A stretch of 64,000 nt of DNA from Micromonospora fulviviridis (GCF_014648395.1 NZ_BMRA01000001.1:248001-312000), one strand, 5' to 3'. Positions 7,554-18,799 are shown, counted from the first letter of the stretch. Numbers and translations: made by a program. Notes: generated from the sequence alone by a model not told the origin.

Positions 7554-9305
7554 GTGCGCAAGGTACTCATCGCCAACCGCGGCGAGATCGCCGTCCGCGT
7601 CATCCGCGCCTGCCGCGACGCCGGCCTGGCAAGCGTCGCCGTCTATGCGGACTCCGACCGGGACGCCCTGCACGCCACCCTCGCCGACGAGGCGTACGCC
7701 CTGGGCGGCGACACCGCCGCCGACAGCTACCTGCGGATCGACAAGCTGATCGACGTGGCCGCGAAGGCCGGCGCCGACGCGGTGCACCCCGGCTACGGCT
7801 TCCTCTCCGAGAACGCCGACTTCGCCCAGGCCGTCATCGACGCGGGGCTGACCTGGATCGGCCCCACCCCGCAGGCGATCCGAGACCTGGGCGACAAGGT
7901 GACCGCCCGGCACATCGCCCAGCGTGCCGGCGCGCCCCTGGTTCCCGGCACCCCCGACCCGGTCGGCAACGCCGACGAGGTGATGGCCTTCGCCATCGAC
8001 CACGGCCTGCCGGTCGCCATCAAGGCGGCCTTCGGCGGCGGCGGGCGCGGCCTCAAGGTGGCCCGCACCATGGAGGAGATCCCGCACCTGTTCGAGTCGG
8101 CCACTCGCGAGGCGGTCGCCGCGTTTGGCCGGGGCGAGTGCTTCGTCGAGCGCTACCTCGACCAGCCCCGCCACGTCGAGGCGCAGGTGCTGGCCGACCA
8201 GCACGGCAACGTGATCGTCGTCGGCACCCGGGACTGCTCGCTCCAGCGCCGGCACCAGAAGCTGGTCGAGGAGGCCCCCGCGCCGTTCCTCACCGAGGCC
8301 CAGCGCAAGCAGATCCACGACAGCGCCAAGGCGATCTGCCGGGAGGCCGGCTACCACGGCGCCGGCACGGTGGAATACCTGGTCGGCGCGGACGGCACCA
8401 TCTCCTTCCTGGAGGTCAACACCCGGCTCCAGGTCGAGCACCCGGTGACCGAGGAGACCGCCGGCATCGACCTGGTCCGCGAACAGTTCCGCATCGCCGA
8501 CGGCGAGAAGCTGCGGTTCACCGAGGACCCGACCCCGCGCGGGCACTCCATCGAGTTCCGGATCAACGGCGAGGACCCGGGCCGCAACTTCCTGCCCGCC
8601 CCGGGCACCATCACCGCGCTGCGGCTGCCCACCGGACCGGGCGTCCGGGTGGACACCGGCATCTCGGCCGGCGACGTGATCGGCGGCAACTTCGACTCGC
8701 TGCTGGCCAAGGTGATCATCAGCGGCGAGACGCGTACCGAGGCGCTGGAGCGGGCCCGCCGCGCGCTGGACGAGATGGTCGTCGAGGGCATGGCCACGGC
8801 GCTGCCCTTCCACCGCCTGGTGGTCCGCGACGAGGCGTTCACCGCCGAGCCGTTCACCGTGCACACCCGGTGGATCGAGACCGGATGGAACAACACCGTC
8901 CCGGCCTTCACCGCCCCCGCCGGCGCCGTCGAGGGCCCGGCCGAGCGCGAGACCGTCGTGGTCGAGGTGGGCGGCAAGCGGCTGGAGGTCAGCCTCCCGG
9001 CCGGCCTCGGCGCGGGTACGGCGGCAGCCGCGCCCGCCGCGAAGAAGCCGGCCCGCCGGGGCGGCGGCGCCAAGGCCGGCGCGGCGGCCAGCGGCGACGC
9101 GCTCACCTCGCCCATGCAGGGCACCATCGTCAAGATCGCCGTAGCGGACGGGGACACCGTCGCCGAGGGTGACCTGGTGGTGGTCCTGGAGGCGATGAAG
9201 ATGGAGCAGCCCCTGCACGCCCACAAGGCCGGCACGGTCAGCGGCCTGTCGGCCGAGGTCGGTGCCGTGATCACGGCCGGCGCGTCCATCTGCACCATCT
9301 CCTGA
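7554..9305 (+). CDS. Acyl-CoA carboxylase alpha subunit (biotin carboxylase plus biotin carrier)
   Basis: A 583-aa fused biotin carboxylase/BCCP protein, the AccA3/BccA type of actinobacteria that carboxylates its own biotin and serves several acyl-CoA carboxyltransferase beta subunits (acetyl-, propionyl- and long-chain acyl-CoA). The N-terminus [18 protein letters not shown] is diagnostic, the ATP-grasp glycine loop FGGGGRGLK lies near residue 160, and the biotinylated lysine is in EAMKMEQ (about residue 549). A ~50-residue Ala/Pro/Lys linker joins the domains. GGGAGGAG precedes the GTG start. No carboxyltransferase gene is adjacent, as usual for the shared alpha subunit. A hairpin terminator follows. 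Confidence 0.93.
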   Translation: MRKVLIANRGEIAVRVIRACRDAGLASVAVYADSDRDALHATLADEAYALGGDTAADSYLRIDKLIDVAAKAGADAVHPGYGFLSENADFAQAVIDAGLTWIGPTPQAIRDLGDKVTARHIAQRAGAPLVPGTPDPVGNADEVMAFAIDHGLPVAIKAAFGGGGRGLKVARTMEEIPHLFESATREAVAAFGRGECFVERYLDQPRHVEAQVLADQHGNVIVVGTRDCSLQRRHQKLVEEAPAPFLTEAQRKQIHDSAKAICREAGYHGAGTVEYLVGADGTISFLEVNTRLQVEHPVTEETAGIDLVREQFRIADGEKLRFTEDPTPRGHSIEFRINGEDPGRNFLPAPGTITALRLPTGPGVRVDTGISAGDVIGGNFDSLLAKVIISGETRTEALERARRALDEMVVEGMATALPFHRLVVRDEAFTAEPFTVHTRWIETGWNNTVPAFTAPAGAVEGPAERETVVVEVGGKRLEVSLPAGLGAGTAAAAPAAKKPARRGGGAKAGAAASGDALTSPMQGTIVKIAVADGDTVAEGDLVVVLEAMKMEQPLHAHKAGTVSGLSAEVGAVITAGASICTIS

Positions 9306-10826
<1,521 letters not shown>

Positions 10827-10871
10827 CCCCGGGGGTCGGGTCCCTCCCGACGAGGACGAGGGGCCCGGCCG

Positions 10872-11420
10872 TCAGGGGAAGAGCCGGCTGATCACGGTGC
10901 GGGCGGCGGCCTCCGGGTCGGGGCCGACCCGGGGCGGCAGGGCGCCCGAGAGCCAGAGCGTGGCGAAGCCGTGCACGATCGACCAGGCCGCCAGCGCGTC
11001 GACGTCCGGCCCCCGGCCGGTGCGCCGGGCCACGCCGGTGCGCAGCAGCTCGCCGGCCCGGGTCCGGGCGGCCACCACCTCGGGATCGTCGGCCCGGTAG
11101 AGGTCGGGGCGGAACATCACCTCGAAGTGGGCCCGGTGCCGGACCGCGAACCCCACGTACGCCACCCCGGTGTCGACCAGCTCGTCGCCGGCGTTGCCCA
11201 GCGCCTCGGCCAGCAGCGCGAAACCCTGGGCGGCGAGCGCGGTGAGCAGCCCCGCCTTGTCGCCGAAGTGGTGGGCGGGGGCGGCGTGCGAGACGCCGGC
11301 CCGGCGGGCCAGGTCGCGCAGGCTCAGCGCGGCCGGGCCGGACTCCGCCATCACCTCCACCGCCGCGTCGAGCAGGGCGCGGCGCAGGTCGCCGTGGTGG
11401 TACGCGCGGGACTGGGTCAT
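10872..11420 (-). CDS. TetR family transcriptional regulator
   Basis: A 182-aa TetR repressor with an N-terminal helix-turn-helix (AYHHGDLRRALLDAAVEVMAE, then LRDLARRAGVSHAAPAHHFGDK, about residues 5-50) and a variable ligand-binding domain of the TetR_C WHG type. The ATG at 11420 gives the standard start; a longer upstream frame runs into the divergent gene. It is divergent from a DoxX-like gene with two copies of the same inverted repeat between them, so it very likely represses itself and that gene. The inducer is unknown. Confidence 0.9.
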   Translation of the reverse strand: MTQSRAYHHGDLRRALLDAAVEVMAESGPAALSLRDLARRAGVSHAAPAHHFGDKAGLLTALAAQGFALLAEALGNAGDELVDTGVAYVGFAVRHRAHFEVMFRPDLYRADDPEVVAARTRAGELLRTGVARRTGRGPDVDALAAWSIVHGFATLWLSGALPPRVGPDPEAAARTVISRLFP

Positions 11421-11431
11421 GCACACCACTC

Positions 11432-11452
11432 TAACTTGCCATTGACAAGATA
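11432..11452. promoter_or_regulatory. TetR operator site 1
   Basis: Read on the minus strand this is TATCTTGTCAATGGCAAGTTA, here described by its halves CTTG and CAAG. It matches site 2 at 11468-11487 in about 17 of 20 positions and overlaps the candidate -10 of tetR (TAGAGT, minus strand, 7 nt before the ATG). Confidence 0.7.
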
Positions 11453-11467
11453 GCCCTCCGTGGCCCA

Positions 11468-11487
11468 ATCTTGTCAGCGACAAGTTA
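11468..11487. promoter_or_regulatory. TetR operator site 2
   Basis: CTTGTC-AGC-GACAAG is a perfect inverted repeat and the second copy of the motif at 11432-11452, in opposite orientation. It lies 21 bp before the start of the DoxX-like gene, where it could block that promoter. Confidence 0.72.
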
Positions 11488-11508
11488 CCCCCGTCGGGAG
11501 GCGTACCC

Positions 11509-11949
11509 ATGGCACCCCTGATCGCCCTCATCGCCGGCACCGCGGTGGCCCGGCTCGCCGGCCTGCTCGGCGTCGACGCCCTCGACGGCTGGCACCCCGC
11601 CCTGCGGATCGGCCTGGCCCTGATGTTCGTGCTGACCGCCTCGGCCCACTTCCTGTCCCGCCGCGCCGACCTGATCGCCATGGTGCCGCCGGGGCTGCCC
11701 CGGGCGGACCTGCTGGTCACGCTGACCGGGGTGCTCGAACTGCTCGGCGCGCTCGGGCTGCTCCTGCCGGCGACCGCGCGGCCGGCCGCCGCCGGCCTGG
11801 CGCTGCTGATGCTGGCCATGTTCCCGGCCAACGTCTCGGCCGCACGGCGCGGACTCACCCTCGCCGGCCGCCCGGTCACCCCGGTCGGCGTCCGAACGGC
11901 CCTCCAGGTGGTCTTCGTCGCCGCCGCCCTGGCGGTGGTGTTCGGCTGA
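11509..11949 (+). CDS. DoxX-like four-helix membrane protein
   Basis: A 146-aa membrane protein with four hydrophobic helices and the DoxX pattern (RIGLALMFVLTASAHF, then LTGVLELLGALGLL, then a P-A-N motif in the third helix). DoxX proteins are poorly understood; in mycobacteria a DoxX member acts with a superoxide dismutase and thiol metabolism. The ATG at 11509 has GGGAGG upstream. Its divergence from a TetR gene with paired operators marks it as the main regulated target and suggests an induced stress or detoxification role. Confidence 0.8.
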   Translation: MAPLIALIAGTAVARLAGLLGVDALDGWHPALRIGLALMFVLTASAHFLSRRADLIAMVPPGLPRADLLVTLTGVLELLGALGLLLPATARPAAAGLALLMLAMFPANVSAARRGLTLAGRPVTPVGVRTALQVVFVAAALAVVFG

Positions 11950-11985
11950 CGGCGAAAATAGTTTGGGGCCTTACGGTTCGGGGGC

Positions 11986-11991
11986 TAATCT
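11986..11991 (+). promoter_or_regulatory. Candidate -10 box for the marR-ABC operon
   Basis: TAATCT is 7 nt upstream of the GTG at 11999, in a short AT-rich patch. There is no ribosome site, so the first codon is likely the transcript 5' end. Confidence 0.5.
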
Positions 11992-11998
11992 CACGCCC

Positions 11999-12526
11999 GT
12001 GAACATGGGACCGCTCGTCCGCTTCCCGGACGCGCTCCAGCAGGCGCCGCTCGGCCGGTTGATCTCCATCGCCGGGCACGTCGTCGAGCAGCACTGGGGC
12101 CGCTACCTCGCCGAACACCACGGGCTCACCTCCGCCGGCATGCGGGTGCTGCTCGTCCTGCTGCGGGCGGGCGACAGCACCCACCGGGAGATGGCGGAGC
12201 GCTGCTTCGTCCGGCCGGCCACCCTCACCGGCATCGTCGACACCCTGGAGCGGGACGGCTTCGTCGACCGGCGCCGGGACCCCGCCGACCGGCGCAGCGT
12301 CCAGCTCAGCCTGACCGACAAGGGCCGGGAGCACGCGCTCGCCATCATCGACCTGATCCACAGCAACCGGCCGCTCACCTCGGTCGACGCGGACCCGGCG
12401 AAGCAGGCGGTGATTCGCGAGTTCCTCACGGAAATCATCACGAGCATGTCCGATGGGGACCTTCGCCGGTTGAACCGGGACAGCGAGTCCGACACCGAGA
12501 ACCCATCGGGGAGCCGTCCGTGCTGA
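11999..12526 (+). CDS. MarR family transcriptional regulator
   Basis: A 175-aa MarR-type winged-helix regulator: dimerisation helices at both ends and the DNA-binding wing in the middle (THREMAERCFVRPATLTGIVDTLERDGFVDRRRDPADRRSVQL, split here into recognition helix and wing, about residues 57-100). The start is GTG 11999 or ATG 12005; the former fits a leaderless transcript from TAATCT. It overlaps the next gene by 7 bp, so it is the first gene of a three-gene operon and probably controls export by the two downstream ABC half-transporters. Confidence 0.88.
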   Translation: MNMGPLVRFPDALQQAPLGRLISIAGHVVEQHWGRYLAEHHGLTSAGMRVLLVLLRAGDSTHREMAERCFVRPATLTGIVDTLERDGFVDRRRDPADRRSVQLSLTDKGREHALAIIDLIHSNRPLTSVDADPAKQAVIREFLTEIITSMSDGDLRRLNRDSESDTENPSGSRPC

Positions 12527-14253
12527 TCCGCCTGCTCCGTACCCACCTGCGCCCGTACCGGCGGTTGCTGGCCGCGGTGGTGGCCTTCCAGTTCGTCGGC
12601 ACCATGGCTTCGCTCTACCTGCCGAGCCTCAACGCCGACATCATCGACCGCGGCGTGGCCGTCGGCGACACCGACCAGATCCTGCGTACGGGCGGCTGGA
12701 TGCTGCTCGTCAGCCTGCTCCAGATCGCCTGCTCGATCGTCGCCGTCTACCTCGGCGCGAAGACCGCGATGGGCTTCGGCCGGGACGTCCGGGCCGGCAT
12801 CTTCGCGCACGTCAACCGCTTCTCCGCCCGCGAGGTGGCCCGGTTCGGGGCGCCCTCGCTGATCACCCGGAACACCAACGACGTGCAGCAGGTGCAGATG
12901 CTCGTGCTGATGAGCTGCACCATGCTGGTCGCCGCGCCGATCATGAGCGTCGGCGGCGTGGTCATGGCGCTCCAGGAGGACGTGGGGCTCTCCTGGCTGA
13001 TGCTGGTCTGCGTACCGGTCCTGGCGGTCGCGCTGGGCCTCATCACCCGGCGGATGGTGCCGGGCTTCCGGCTCATGCAGACCCGGATCGACACGGTCAA
13101 CCGGGTGCTGCGCGAGCAGATCAGCGGCATCCGGGTGGTACGGGCCTTCGTCCGCGAGCCCTACGAGACGGAACGCTTCCGGGTGGCGAACACCGACCTG
13201 ACCGCGACCGCGCTGCGGATCGGCCGGCTCCAGGCGCTGATCTTCCCGGTGGTGATGCTGGTGCTCAACGTCTCCAGCGTCGCGGTGCTCTGGTTCGGCG
13301 CGGAGCGGGTCGACTCCGGCCAGATCCAGGTCGGCGCGCTCACCGCCTTCCTGCAGTACCTGATGCAGATCCTGATGGCGGTCATGATGGCCACCTTCAT
13401 GCTGATGATGGTGCCGCGCGCGGCCGTCTGCTCCGAACGGATCGTCGAGGTGCTGGACACCGAGTCGTCGGTGGTGCCGCCGGTCGAGCCGATGATCGCG
13501 ATGACCCGGCGCGCGGAGCTGGAGTTCCGCCGCGTCGCCTTCCAGTACCCGGGGGCGAGCGCGCCGGTGCTGCACGACATCTCGTTCCGGGCCAGCCCCG
13601 GCCGGACCACGGCCATCATCGGGTCCACCGGCGCCGGCAAGACGACCCTGCTCACCCTGATCCCCCGGCTGGTCGACCCGACCGCCGGCGCCGTCCTGGT
13701 CGACGGGGTGGACGTGCGGCTGCTGGAACCGGACGAGGTGTGGCGCCGGATCGGTCTGGTGCCACAGCGGCCGTACCTGTTCAGCGGCACCGTCGCCAGC
13801 AACCTCCGGTACGGCAACCCGGACGCGACCGACACCGAGCTCTGGGCGGCCCTGGAGATCGCCCAGGCCCGGGACTTCGTGGCGGAGATGCCGGGCGGGC
13901 TGGAGGCGCCGATCGCGCAGGGCGGCACGAACGTCTCCGGTGGCCAGCGGCAACGGCTCGCCATCGCCCGCGCGCTGGTCCGCCAGCCGGAGATCTACCT
14001 CTTCGACGACTCCTTCTCCGCGCTCGACCTCGGCACGGACGCCCGGCTGCGGGCCGCGCTGAAGCCGGTCACCGCGGACGCGGTGGTGGTGATCGTGGCC
14101 CAGCGGGTCTCCACGATCGTCGACGCCGATCAGATCATCGTGCTCGAGGACGGGGGCGTCGTCGGGATGGGACGACATGAGGACCTGCTGGTGACCTGCC
14201 CGACGTACGCCGAGATCGTGGCATCCCAGCAGACGGCGGAGGTGACGGCATGA
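12520..14253 (+). CDS. Heterodimeric ABC exporter, subunit with degenerate ATP site
   Basis: A 577-aa type IV (multidrug-exporter fold) half-transporter: six membrane helices (about residues 15-320) followed by an ATPase domain. Walker A is GSTGAGKTT (about residue 368) and the signature NVSGGQRQR is intact, but the residue after the Walker B Asp is Asp rather than Glu ([11 protein letters not shown]) and the switch His is Gln (AQRVST). Together with the altered signature in the next gene, this gives one degenerate and one consensus ATP site, as in LmrCD or TM287/288. It overlaps marR and the partner gene. Confidence 0.92.
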   Translation: MLIRLLRTHLRPYRRLLAAVVAFQFVGTMASLYLPSLNADIIDRGVAVGDTDQILRTGGWMLLVSLLQIACSIVAVYLGAKTAMGFGRDVRAGIFAHVNRFSAREVARFGAPSLITRNTNDVQQVQMLVLMSCTMLVAAPIMSVGGVVMALQEDVGLSWLMLVCVPVLAVALGLITRRMVPGFRLMQTRIDTVNRVLREQISGIRVVRAFVREPYETERFRVANTDLTATALRIGRLQALIFPVVMLVLNVSSVAVLWFGAERVDSGQIQVGALTAFLQYLMQILMAVMMATFMLMMVPRAAVCSERIVEVLDTESSVVPPVEPMIAMTRRAELEFRRVAFQYPGASAPVLHDISFRASPGRTTAIIGSTGAGKTTLLTLIPRLVDPTAGAVLVDGVDVRLLEPDEVWRRIGLVPQRPYLFSGTVASNLRYGNPDATDTELWAALEIAQARDFVAEMPGGLEAPIAQGGTNVSGGQRQRLAIARALVRQPEIYLFDDSFSALDLGTDARLRAALKPVTADAVVVIVAQRVSTIVDADQIIVLEDGGVVGMGRHEDLLVTCPTYAEIVASQQTAEVTA

Positions 14254-16367
14254 CGGCCGTACCGGGGCAGAAGCCGGCGCCCGGCCCGAAGGCCGGCGGG
14301 GGCGCGCCGCAGCGGCTGCCCGCGGCGGCCGCACGGCGCGGCGGCGGGGGGCCGCCGTGGATGGGCGCCGCCATGCCGGCGGAGAAGTCGATGAACTTCG
14401 GGCCGTCCGCCCGCCGGCTGCTCGGCCGCCTCCGGCCGCACCGGTTCTCCCTGACCGCGATCATCACCCTGGCGGTGGCCAGCGTCGGGGCGAGCGTGAT
14501 CGGTCCGAAGATCCTCGGGCACGCCACCGACATCATCTTCGCCGGGGTGGTCGGCCGCCAGATCCCCGCCGGCACCACCCCGGAGCAGGCGGTCGCCGCG
14601 GCCCGGGCCGCCGGCAACGACAACTTCGCCGACATGCTGGCCCGGATGGACGTGGTGCCCGGGGCGGGCATCGACTTCACGGCGCTGGCCCGCACCCTCA
14701 CCCTGGCGCTCGCGCTCTACCTGGGCGCCAGCCTGCTCATGTGGTGGCAGGGCTGGCTGCTCAACGGGGTGGTGCAGCGCACCGTGCTGCGGCTGCGCGC
14801 CGAGGTGGAGGAGAAGCTCAACCGGCTGCCGCTGCCCTACTTCGACAAGCAGCCCCGGGGTGAGCTGCTCAGCCGGGTCACCAACGACATCGACAACATC
14901 TCGCAGACCCTGTCGCAGACGCTCAGCCAACTGCTCAGCGCGCTGCTCACCGTGGTCGGCGTGCTGGCCATGATGTTCTGGATCTCGCCGCTGCTGGCCC
15001 TGGTCGCCCTGGTGGCGGTGCCGCTGTCGGTGGTCGTCACCCAGCAGATCGCCAAGCGCTCGCAGCGCCGGTTCATCGCCCAGTGGCGGCACACCGGTGA
15101 GCTCAACGGCCTGATCGAGGAGACCTACACCGGGCACGAGCTGGTCAAGGTCTTCGGCCGGCAGCGCGAGGCGCAGGCCGCCTTCGCGGCCAAGAACGAG
15201 GAGCTGTTCCGGGCCAGCTTCGGTGCCCAGTTCATCTCCGGGATCATCATGCCGGCCATGATGTTCGTCGGGAACCTCAGCTACGTCGCGATCGCCGTGG
15301 TCGGCGGGCTGCGGGTGGCCTCCGGGACGATGAGCCTCGGCGACGTGCAGGCGTTCATCCAGTACTCGCGGCAGTTCACCCAGCCGCTGACCCAGATCGC
15401 CTCGATGGCCAACCTGCTCCAGTCCGGGGTGGCCTCGGCCGAGCGGGTGTTCGAGGTGCTCGACGCCGAGGAGCAGACCCCGGACCGGCCCGCGCCGCCC
15501 CGGGTCACCGGCCGGGTCGAGTTCGAGCACGTCTCCTTCCGCTACGACCCCGACAAGCCGTTGATCGACGACCTCTCGCTGGTGGCCGAGCCGGGGCACA
15601 CCGTGGCCATCGTCGGCCCGACCGGCGCCGGCAAGACCACCCTGGTCAACCTGATCATGCGGTTCTACGAGCTGGACGCCGGCCGGATCAGCCTGGACGG
15701 GGTGGACATCCGCTCCATGCGCCGCGACGAGCTCCGCAGCAAGATCGGCATGGTGCTCCAGGACACCTGGCTCTTCGGCGGCACCATCCGGGACAACATC
15801 GCGTACGGGCGGCCGACCGCCACCGAGGAGGAGATCCTGGCCGCGGCCCGGGCCACCTTCGTGGACCGGTTCGTGCGCAGCCTCCCCGACGGCTACGACA
15901 CCGTGATCGACGAGGAGGGGAGCAACGTCAGCGCCGGCGAGAAGCAGCTCATCACCATCGCGCGGGCGTTCCTCGCCGAGCCGTCGCTGCTGATCCTCGA
16001 CGAGGCGACCAGCTCGGTCGACACCCGCACCGAGGTGCTGCTCCAGCGGGCCATGGCGGCGCTGCGCAGCGACCGGACCAGCTTCGTCATCGCGCACCGG
16101 CTCTCCACCATCCGGGACGCCGACCTGATCCTCATGATGGACCAGGGCCGGATCGTCGAGCAGGGCACGCACGACGAGCTGGTCGCGGCGAACGGCCCGT
16201 ACGCCGAGCTCTACCGGTCGCAGTTCACCGGCGCGGCCGTCGACGAGGAGGCCGCCGCGCCGCTGCCGGCGGGCGGACCGCCCGGGAGGCCGGGCGGCGG
16301 ACCGCCCGGAGGCCCCGGCGGCGGACCGCCCCCCGGGAAGCCGGCGGCCGCGCCGGCCGGGCGCTGA
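14250..16367 (+). CDS. Heterodimeric ABC exporter, subunit with consensus catalytic site
   Basis: A 705-aa half-transporter with six membrane helices and an ATPase domain. Walker [10 protein letters not shown], Walker [13 protein letters not shown] with the catalytic Glu, and switch His (AHRLST) are canonical, while the signature is NVSAGEKQL instead of LSGGQ. Its signature therefore pairs with the degenerate Walker motifs of the upstream subunit. Both ends carry Pro/Gly-rich extensions (~45 residues before the first helix and ~45 at the C-terminus). ATGA overlap with the upstream gene indicates coupled synthesis. The substrate is unknown; lipid, peptide or drug are possible. Confidence 0.92.
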   Translation: MTAVPGQKPAPGPKAGGGAPQRLPAAAARRGGGGPPWMGAAMPAEKSMNFGPSARRLLGRLRPHRFSLTAIITLAVASVGASVIGPKILGHATDIIFAGVVGRQIPAGTTPEQAVAAARAAGNDNFADMLARMDVVPGAGIDFTALARTLTLALALYLGASLLMWWQGWLLNGVVQRTVLRLRAEVEEKLNRLPLPYFDKQPRGELLSRVTNDIDNISQTLSQTLSQLLSALLTVVGVLAMMFWISPLLALVALVAVPLSVVVTQQIAKRSQRRFIAQWRHTGELNGLIEETYTGHELVKVFGRQREAQAAFAAKNEELFRASFGAQFISGIIMPAMMFVGNLSYVAIAVVGGLRVASGTMSLGDVQAFIQYSRQFTQPLTQIASMANLLQSGVASAERVFEVLDAEEQTPDRPAPPRVTGRVEFEHVSFRYDPDKPLIDDLSLVAEPGHTVAIVGPTGAGKTTLVNLIMRFYELDAGRISLDGVDIRSMRRDELRSKIGMVLQDTWLFGGTIRDNIAYGRPTATEEEILAAARATFVDRFVRSLPDGYDTVIDEEGSNVSAGEKQLITIARAFLAEPSLLILDEATSSVDTRTEVLLQRAMAALRSDRTSFVIAHRLSTIRDADLILMMDQGRIVEQGTHDELVAANGPYAELYRSQFTGAAVDEEAAAPLPAGGPPGRPGGGPPGGPGGGPPPGKPAAAPAGR

Positions 16368-16413
16368 CGTGGACGCCACGAGCGGCGACCCGCCCGGGGC
16401 GGCACGCCCGCCG

Positions 16414-17631
16414 TCAGCCGGGTGGGAGCAGGTCGGCCGAGCGGGCGGCCACCACGGCGCCGACCAGCCCCAGCGCGTCGGCCGCCGGCATCGGGTCGAG
16501 CCCGCGCCCGTCGCGCAGGCGCAGGGCGACCGACCCGTCGGCGGCCTCCCGGCGGCCGAGCACCCCGACGTACGGGACCTTCCGGCGGGCCGCGTCGCGG
16601 ATCCGGGCGCCCAGCGAGCCGGCCAGGTCGACCTCGACCCGCAGCCCGGCCGCCTCGGCCCGCCGCGCCAGCGCCACGGCCGCGTCGGCCTGGCCGTCGT
16701 CGACGGGGAGCAGCACCAGCTGCACCGGGGCGTACCAGGCCGGGAAGGCGCCGGCGTGCACCTCGATGAGGTACGCGAAGAGCCGCTCCATGCTGCCCAC
16801 CAGGCTCCGGTGCACCATGACCGGCCGCTTCCGGTGCCCGTCCGCGTCGGTGTACGACAGGTCGAACCGCTCGGGCTTGTCGAAGTCGAGCTGGATGGTG
16901 GAGATGGTCGACTCCCGGCCGGCCGCGTCCACGATCTGGATGTCGATCTTCGGGCCGTAGAAGGCGGCCTCGCCCGGCCCCTCGTGGTAGTCCACCCCGT
17001 CGAGCGCGGGGCGGAGCAGCTCCTCGGCCCGCGCCCAGTCGGCGTCGTCGCCGACGTACTTCTCCCCCGGCCCGCGCAGCGACAGGCGGAACCCGGCCGG
17101 CCGGACGCCGAGCGCGGCGTGCGCCTCGCGGATCAGGCGGAGGATCTCGCGTACCTCGTCGCCGACCTGCTCCAGCGCGCAGAAGTTGTGCGCGTCGTTC
17201 AGCGAGATGGCGCGGACCCGGGACAGGCCGCCGAGGACACCGGAACGCTCCGCCCGGTACATCCCGCCGATCTCCGCGACCCGCAGCGGCAGCTCCCGGT
17301 AGGAGCGGCCCCGGGCGCGGAAGACCAGCGCGTGGTGCGGGCAGAGCGCGGGGCGCAGCACGAACTCGTCGTCGGCGCTCAGCCGCATGGGCGGGAACAT
17401 GTCGTCGGCGAAGTAGCCGAGGTGACCGGAGAGTTCGAACAGCTCCCGTTTGCCCAGCGGCGGCGAGTAGACGTGCCGGTAGCCGGCCCGGCGCTCCAGT
17501 TCCCGCACGTACTCCTCGACGGCGTGCCGGGCGGCCGCTCCGGCCGGCAGCCAGATCGGCAGCCCGGCGCCGGCCAGCGGATCCGAGACGAACAGCTCGA
17601 GGTCCCGGCCGAGCCTGCGGTGGTCGATCAT
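16414..17631 (-). CDS. thrS: Short threonyl-tRNA synthetase lacking TGS and editing domains
   Basis: A 405-aa class II synthetase. Full-length bacterial ThrRS is about 640-690 aa; this protein begins at the catalytic core and lacks the N-terminal TGS and editing (HxxxH/HxxxC) domains. The three zinc ligands of the threonine-binding pocket are present as Cys97 (RPALCPHH), His148 (LNDAHNFC) and His274 (VMVHRSL), along with motif 2 (MYRAERSG) and motif 3 (GSMERL), and the anticodon-binding domain follows. It should activate threonine but cannot proofread Ser-tRNA. Such paralogues can act under starvation or as resistant targets. A putative Thr-codon leader peptide and hairpin precede it. Confidence 0.88.
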   Translation of the reverse strand: MIDHRRLGRDLELFVSDPLAGAGLPIWLPAGAAARHAVEEYVRELERRAGYRHVYSPPLGKRELFELSGHLGYFADDMFPPMRLSADDEFVLRPALCPHHALVFRARGRSYRELPLRVAEIGGMYRAERSGVLGGLSRVRAISLNDAHNFCALEQVGDEVREILRLIREAHAALGVRPAGFRLSLRGPGEKYVGDDADWARAEELLRPALDGVDYHEGPGEAAFYGPKIDIQIVDAAGRESTISTIQLDFDKPERFDLSYTDADGHRKRPVMVHRSLVGSMERLFAYLIEVHAGAFPAWYAPVQLVLLPVDDGQADAAVALARRAEAAGLRVEVDLAGSLGARIRDAARRKVPYVGVLGRREAADGSVALRLRDGRGLDPMPAADALGLVGAVVAARSADLLPPG

Positions 17632-17684
17632 GTCGCTCTCCTTGCTGGGGTACGACCCGGAGGCGAGCAGACCCGGAACGCCGC

Positions 17685-17715
17685 GAGGCCCCGGAGCGGA
17701 TCGCCCCGGGGCCTC
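17685..17715 (-). promoter_or_regulatory. Hairpin in the thrS leader, candidate attenuator
   Basis: Arms GAGGCCCCGG (17685-17694) and CCGGGGCCTC (17706-17715) are perfect and extend by three more pairs after one mismatch, leaving a 3-nt loop. It lies 13 nt after the leader peptide stop and 53 nt before the thrS start. No T run follows, so termination efficiency is uncertain. Confidence 0.6.
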
Positions 17716-17728
17716 GTCGACGGAAACG

Positions 17729-17782
17729 TCAGTGCGGCGCGCCGGGGATACCCGGCGTCGTGGTCACGACCGCGCTGCGCAT
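17729..17782 (-). CDS. Putative 17-aa threonine leader peptide
   Basis: ATG to TGA encodes MRSAVVTTTPGIPGAPH, with three consecutive Thr codons (ACC ACG ACG) at positions 7-9. It stands 97 nt upstream of thrS on the same strand and just before a strong hairpin, the arrangement of a ribosome-mediated attenuator: stalling at Thr codons when charged tRNA-Thr is scarce would change folding of the downstream RNA. There is no Shine-Dalgarno, but TACCGT lies 6 nt before the ATG, fitting leaderless initiation. The reading frame is too short to be convincing by itself; position and codon content make the case. Confidence 0.55.
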   Translation of the reverse strand: MRSAVVTTTPGIPGAPH

Positions 17783-18145
17783 GCGGCGACGGTACGCGCG
17801 GCGGCGCGGCTGGCGCACCTGGATTTCGCGACGCGCCCGGCGACGGTGCGGTGGGAGCGGGTCGCCGGCACGGGACCTGCCGGCGACCCGCGGCGGCCCG
17901 TCCGCCGGGAACGGGGGACCCGACGTCTCCGGAGCCGCGCGCCGACAACGGTACGCCGCGGATCGTCGATCCGCCGCCCGCCCCCGCGGGGGGCGACGCC
18001 GTGGCGGCTCGTCACATTCGGCGGCGCTGCGTCGTTGTACACCGGTGGCCTGCCGGTGTCGCCGGTCACCGCCGGGCAGGGCAGGTCACGGTGACGCGGG
18101 ACACGCCGTCAGGCTCGGTGCGGTCGAACGGGGAACTCCGGCGAG
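17783..18145. other. Intergenic spacer between thrS leader and DedA-like gene
   Basis: A 363-bp spacer with no reading frame showing protein-like composition or family resemblance on either strand. It should hold the thrS leader promoter (minus-strand TACCGT, 17789-17794) and the promoter of the DedA-like gene. GC-rich runs near 17980-17996 could fold into a hairpin. I see nothing else assignable. Confidence 0.5.
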
Positions 18146-18787
18146 GTGGCGGTCGTGGCCGAACTCATCTCTGACGTCGCGTCGCCCACGTGGGCGTACG
18201 CGGTGCTGCTCACCCTGCTGGTCGCCGACGCCTTCGTGCCGGTGGTGCCGACCCAGGTCGTCATGATCACCAGCGGGGCACTGACCGTCTACGGCGGGCT
18301 CAACCTGCCGCTGACCATCGCGGTCGGCGCGCTCGGCGTCTTCGCCGGCGACCTGGCCTGCTACGTGCTGGGCCGCACCGCGCCCACCCGCCGCGAACCG
18401 CGACACGGGACGCCGGGACGGGCCCGCCGGGCCGCCGCCCGGGTCACCCGTGGCCTGCGCGAACCCGGGCCGCTGGTGATCCTGCTCTGCCGGTTCGTGC
18501 CCGGTGGCCGGATGGCGGCCTGCTTCTCGGCCGGGCGCAGCCGCTACCCGTACCGCCTCTTCGTCCTGTACGAGGCCGCCGCCGCCACCTGCTGGGCCGC
18601 GTACGGGACGCTCGTCGGCCACCTCGGCGGCGCCGCGCTGACCGAGTCGGCGTGGCGGCTGCTGCTGATCGGCGGAACGGCGGCGGCCGGGTTCGCGGCG
18701 GCGGGCTGGGCCATGACGGTGATCGGCGCCCGCCACTCCCGCCCCGAGGCCGAGGTGACGGTCGAGGAACCGACGGCGGCCTCCTGA
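18146..18787 (+). CDS. DedA/VTT-type membrane protein
   Basis: A 213-aa membrane protein of the DedA (SNARE-associated/VTT) family, with the N-terminal helix pair, the FVPVVPTQVVMITSGAL re-entrant segment (about residues 30-47), the F-AGD-ACYVLGR motif and the second re-entrant RFVPGGRMAACFSAG. DedA proteins are thought to flip undecaprenyl phosphate or phospholipids. The GTG at 18146 is used, but GTG 18155, with GAGGTG upstream, is an alternative. The C-terminal tail is acidic. It stands alone and converges on the CGNR gene. Confidence 0.82.
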   Translation: MAVVAELISDVASPTWAYAVLLTLLVADAFVPVVPTQVVMITSGALTVYGGLNLPLTIAVGALGVFAGDLACYVLGRTAPTRREPRHGTPGRARRAAARVTRGLREPGPLVILLCRFVPGGRMAACFSAGRSRYPYRLFVLYEAAAATCWAAYGTLVGHLGGAALTESAWRLLLIGGTAAAGFAAAGWAMTVIGARHSRPEAEVTVEEPTAAS

Positions 18788-18799
18788 TGATCGAATGAA

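Noticed and set aside
17632..17800. T-box riboswitch in front of thrS
   Set aside because: No T-box sequence or long specifier stem; the leader is too short. The leader-peptide model fits better.
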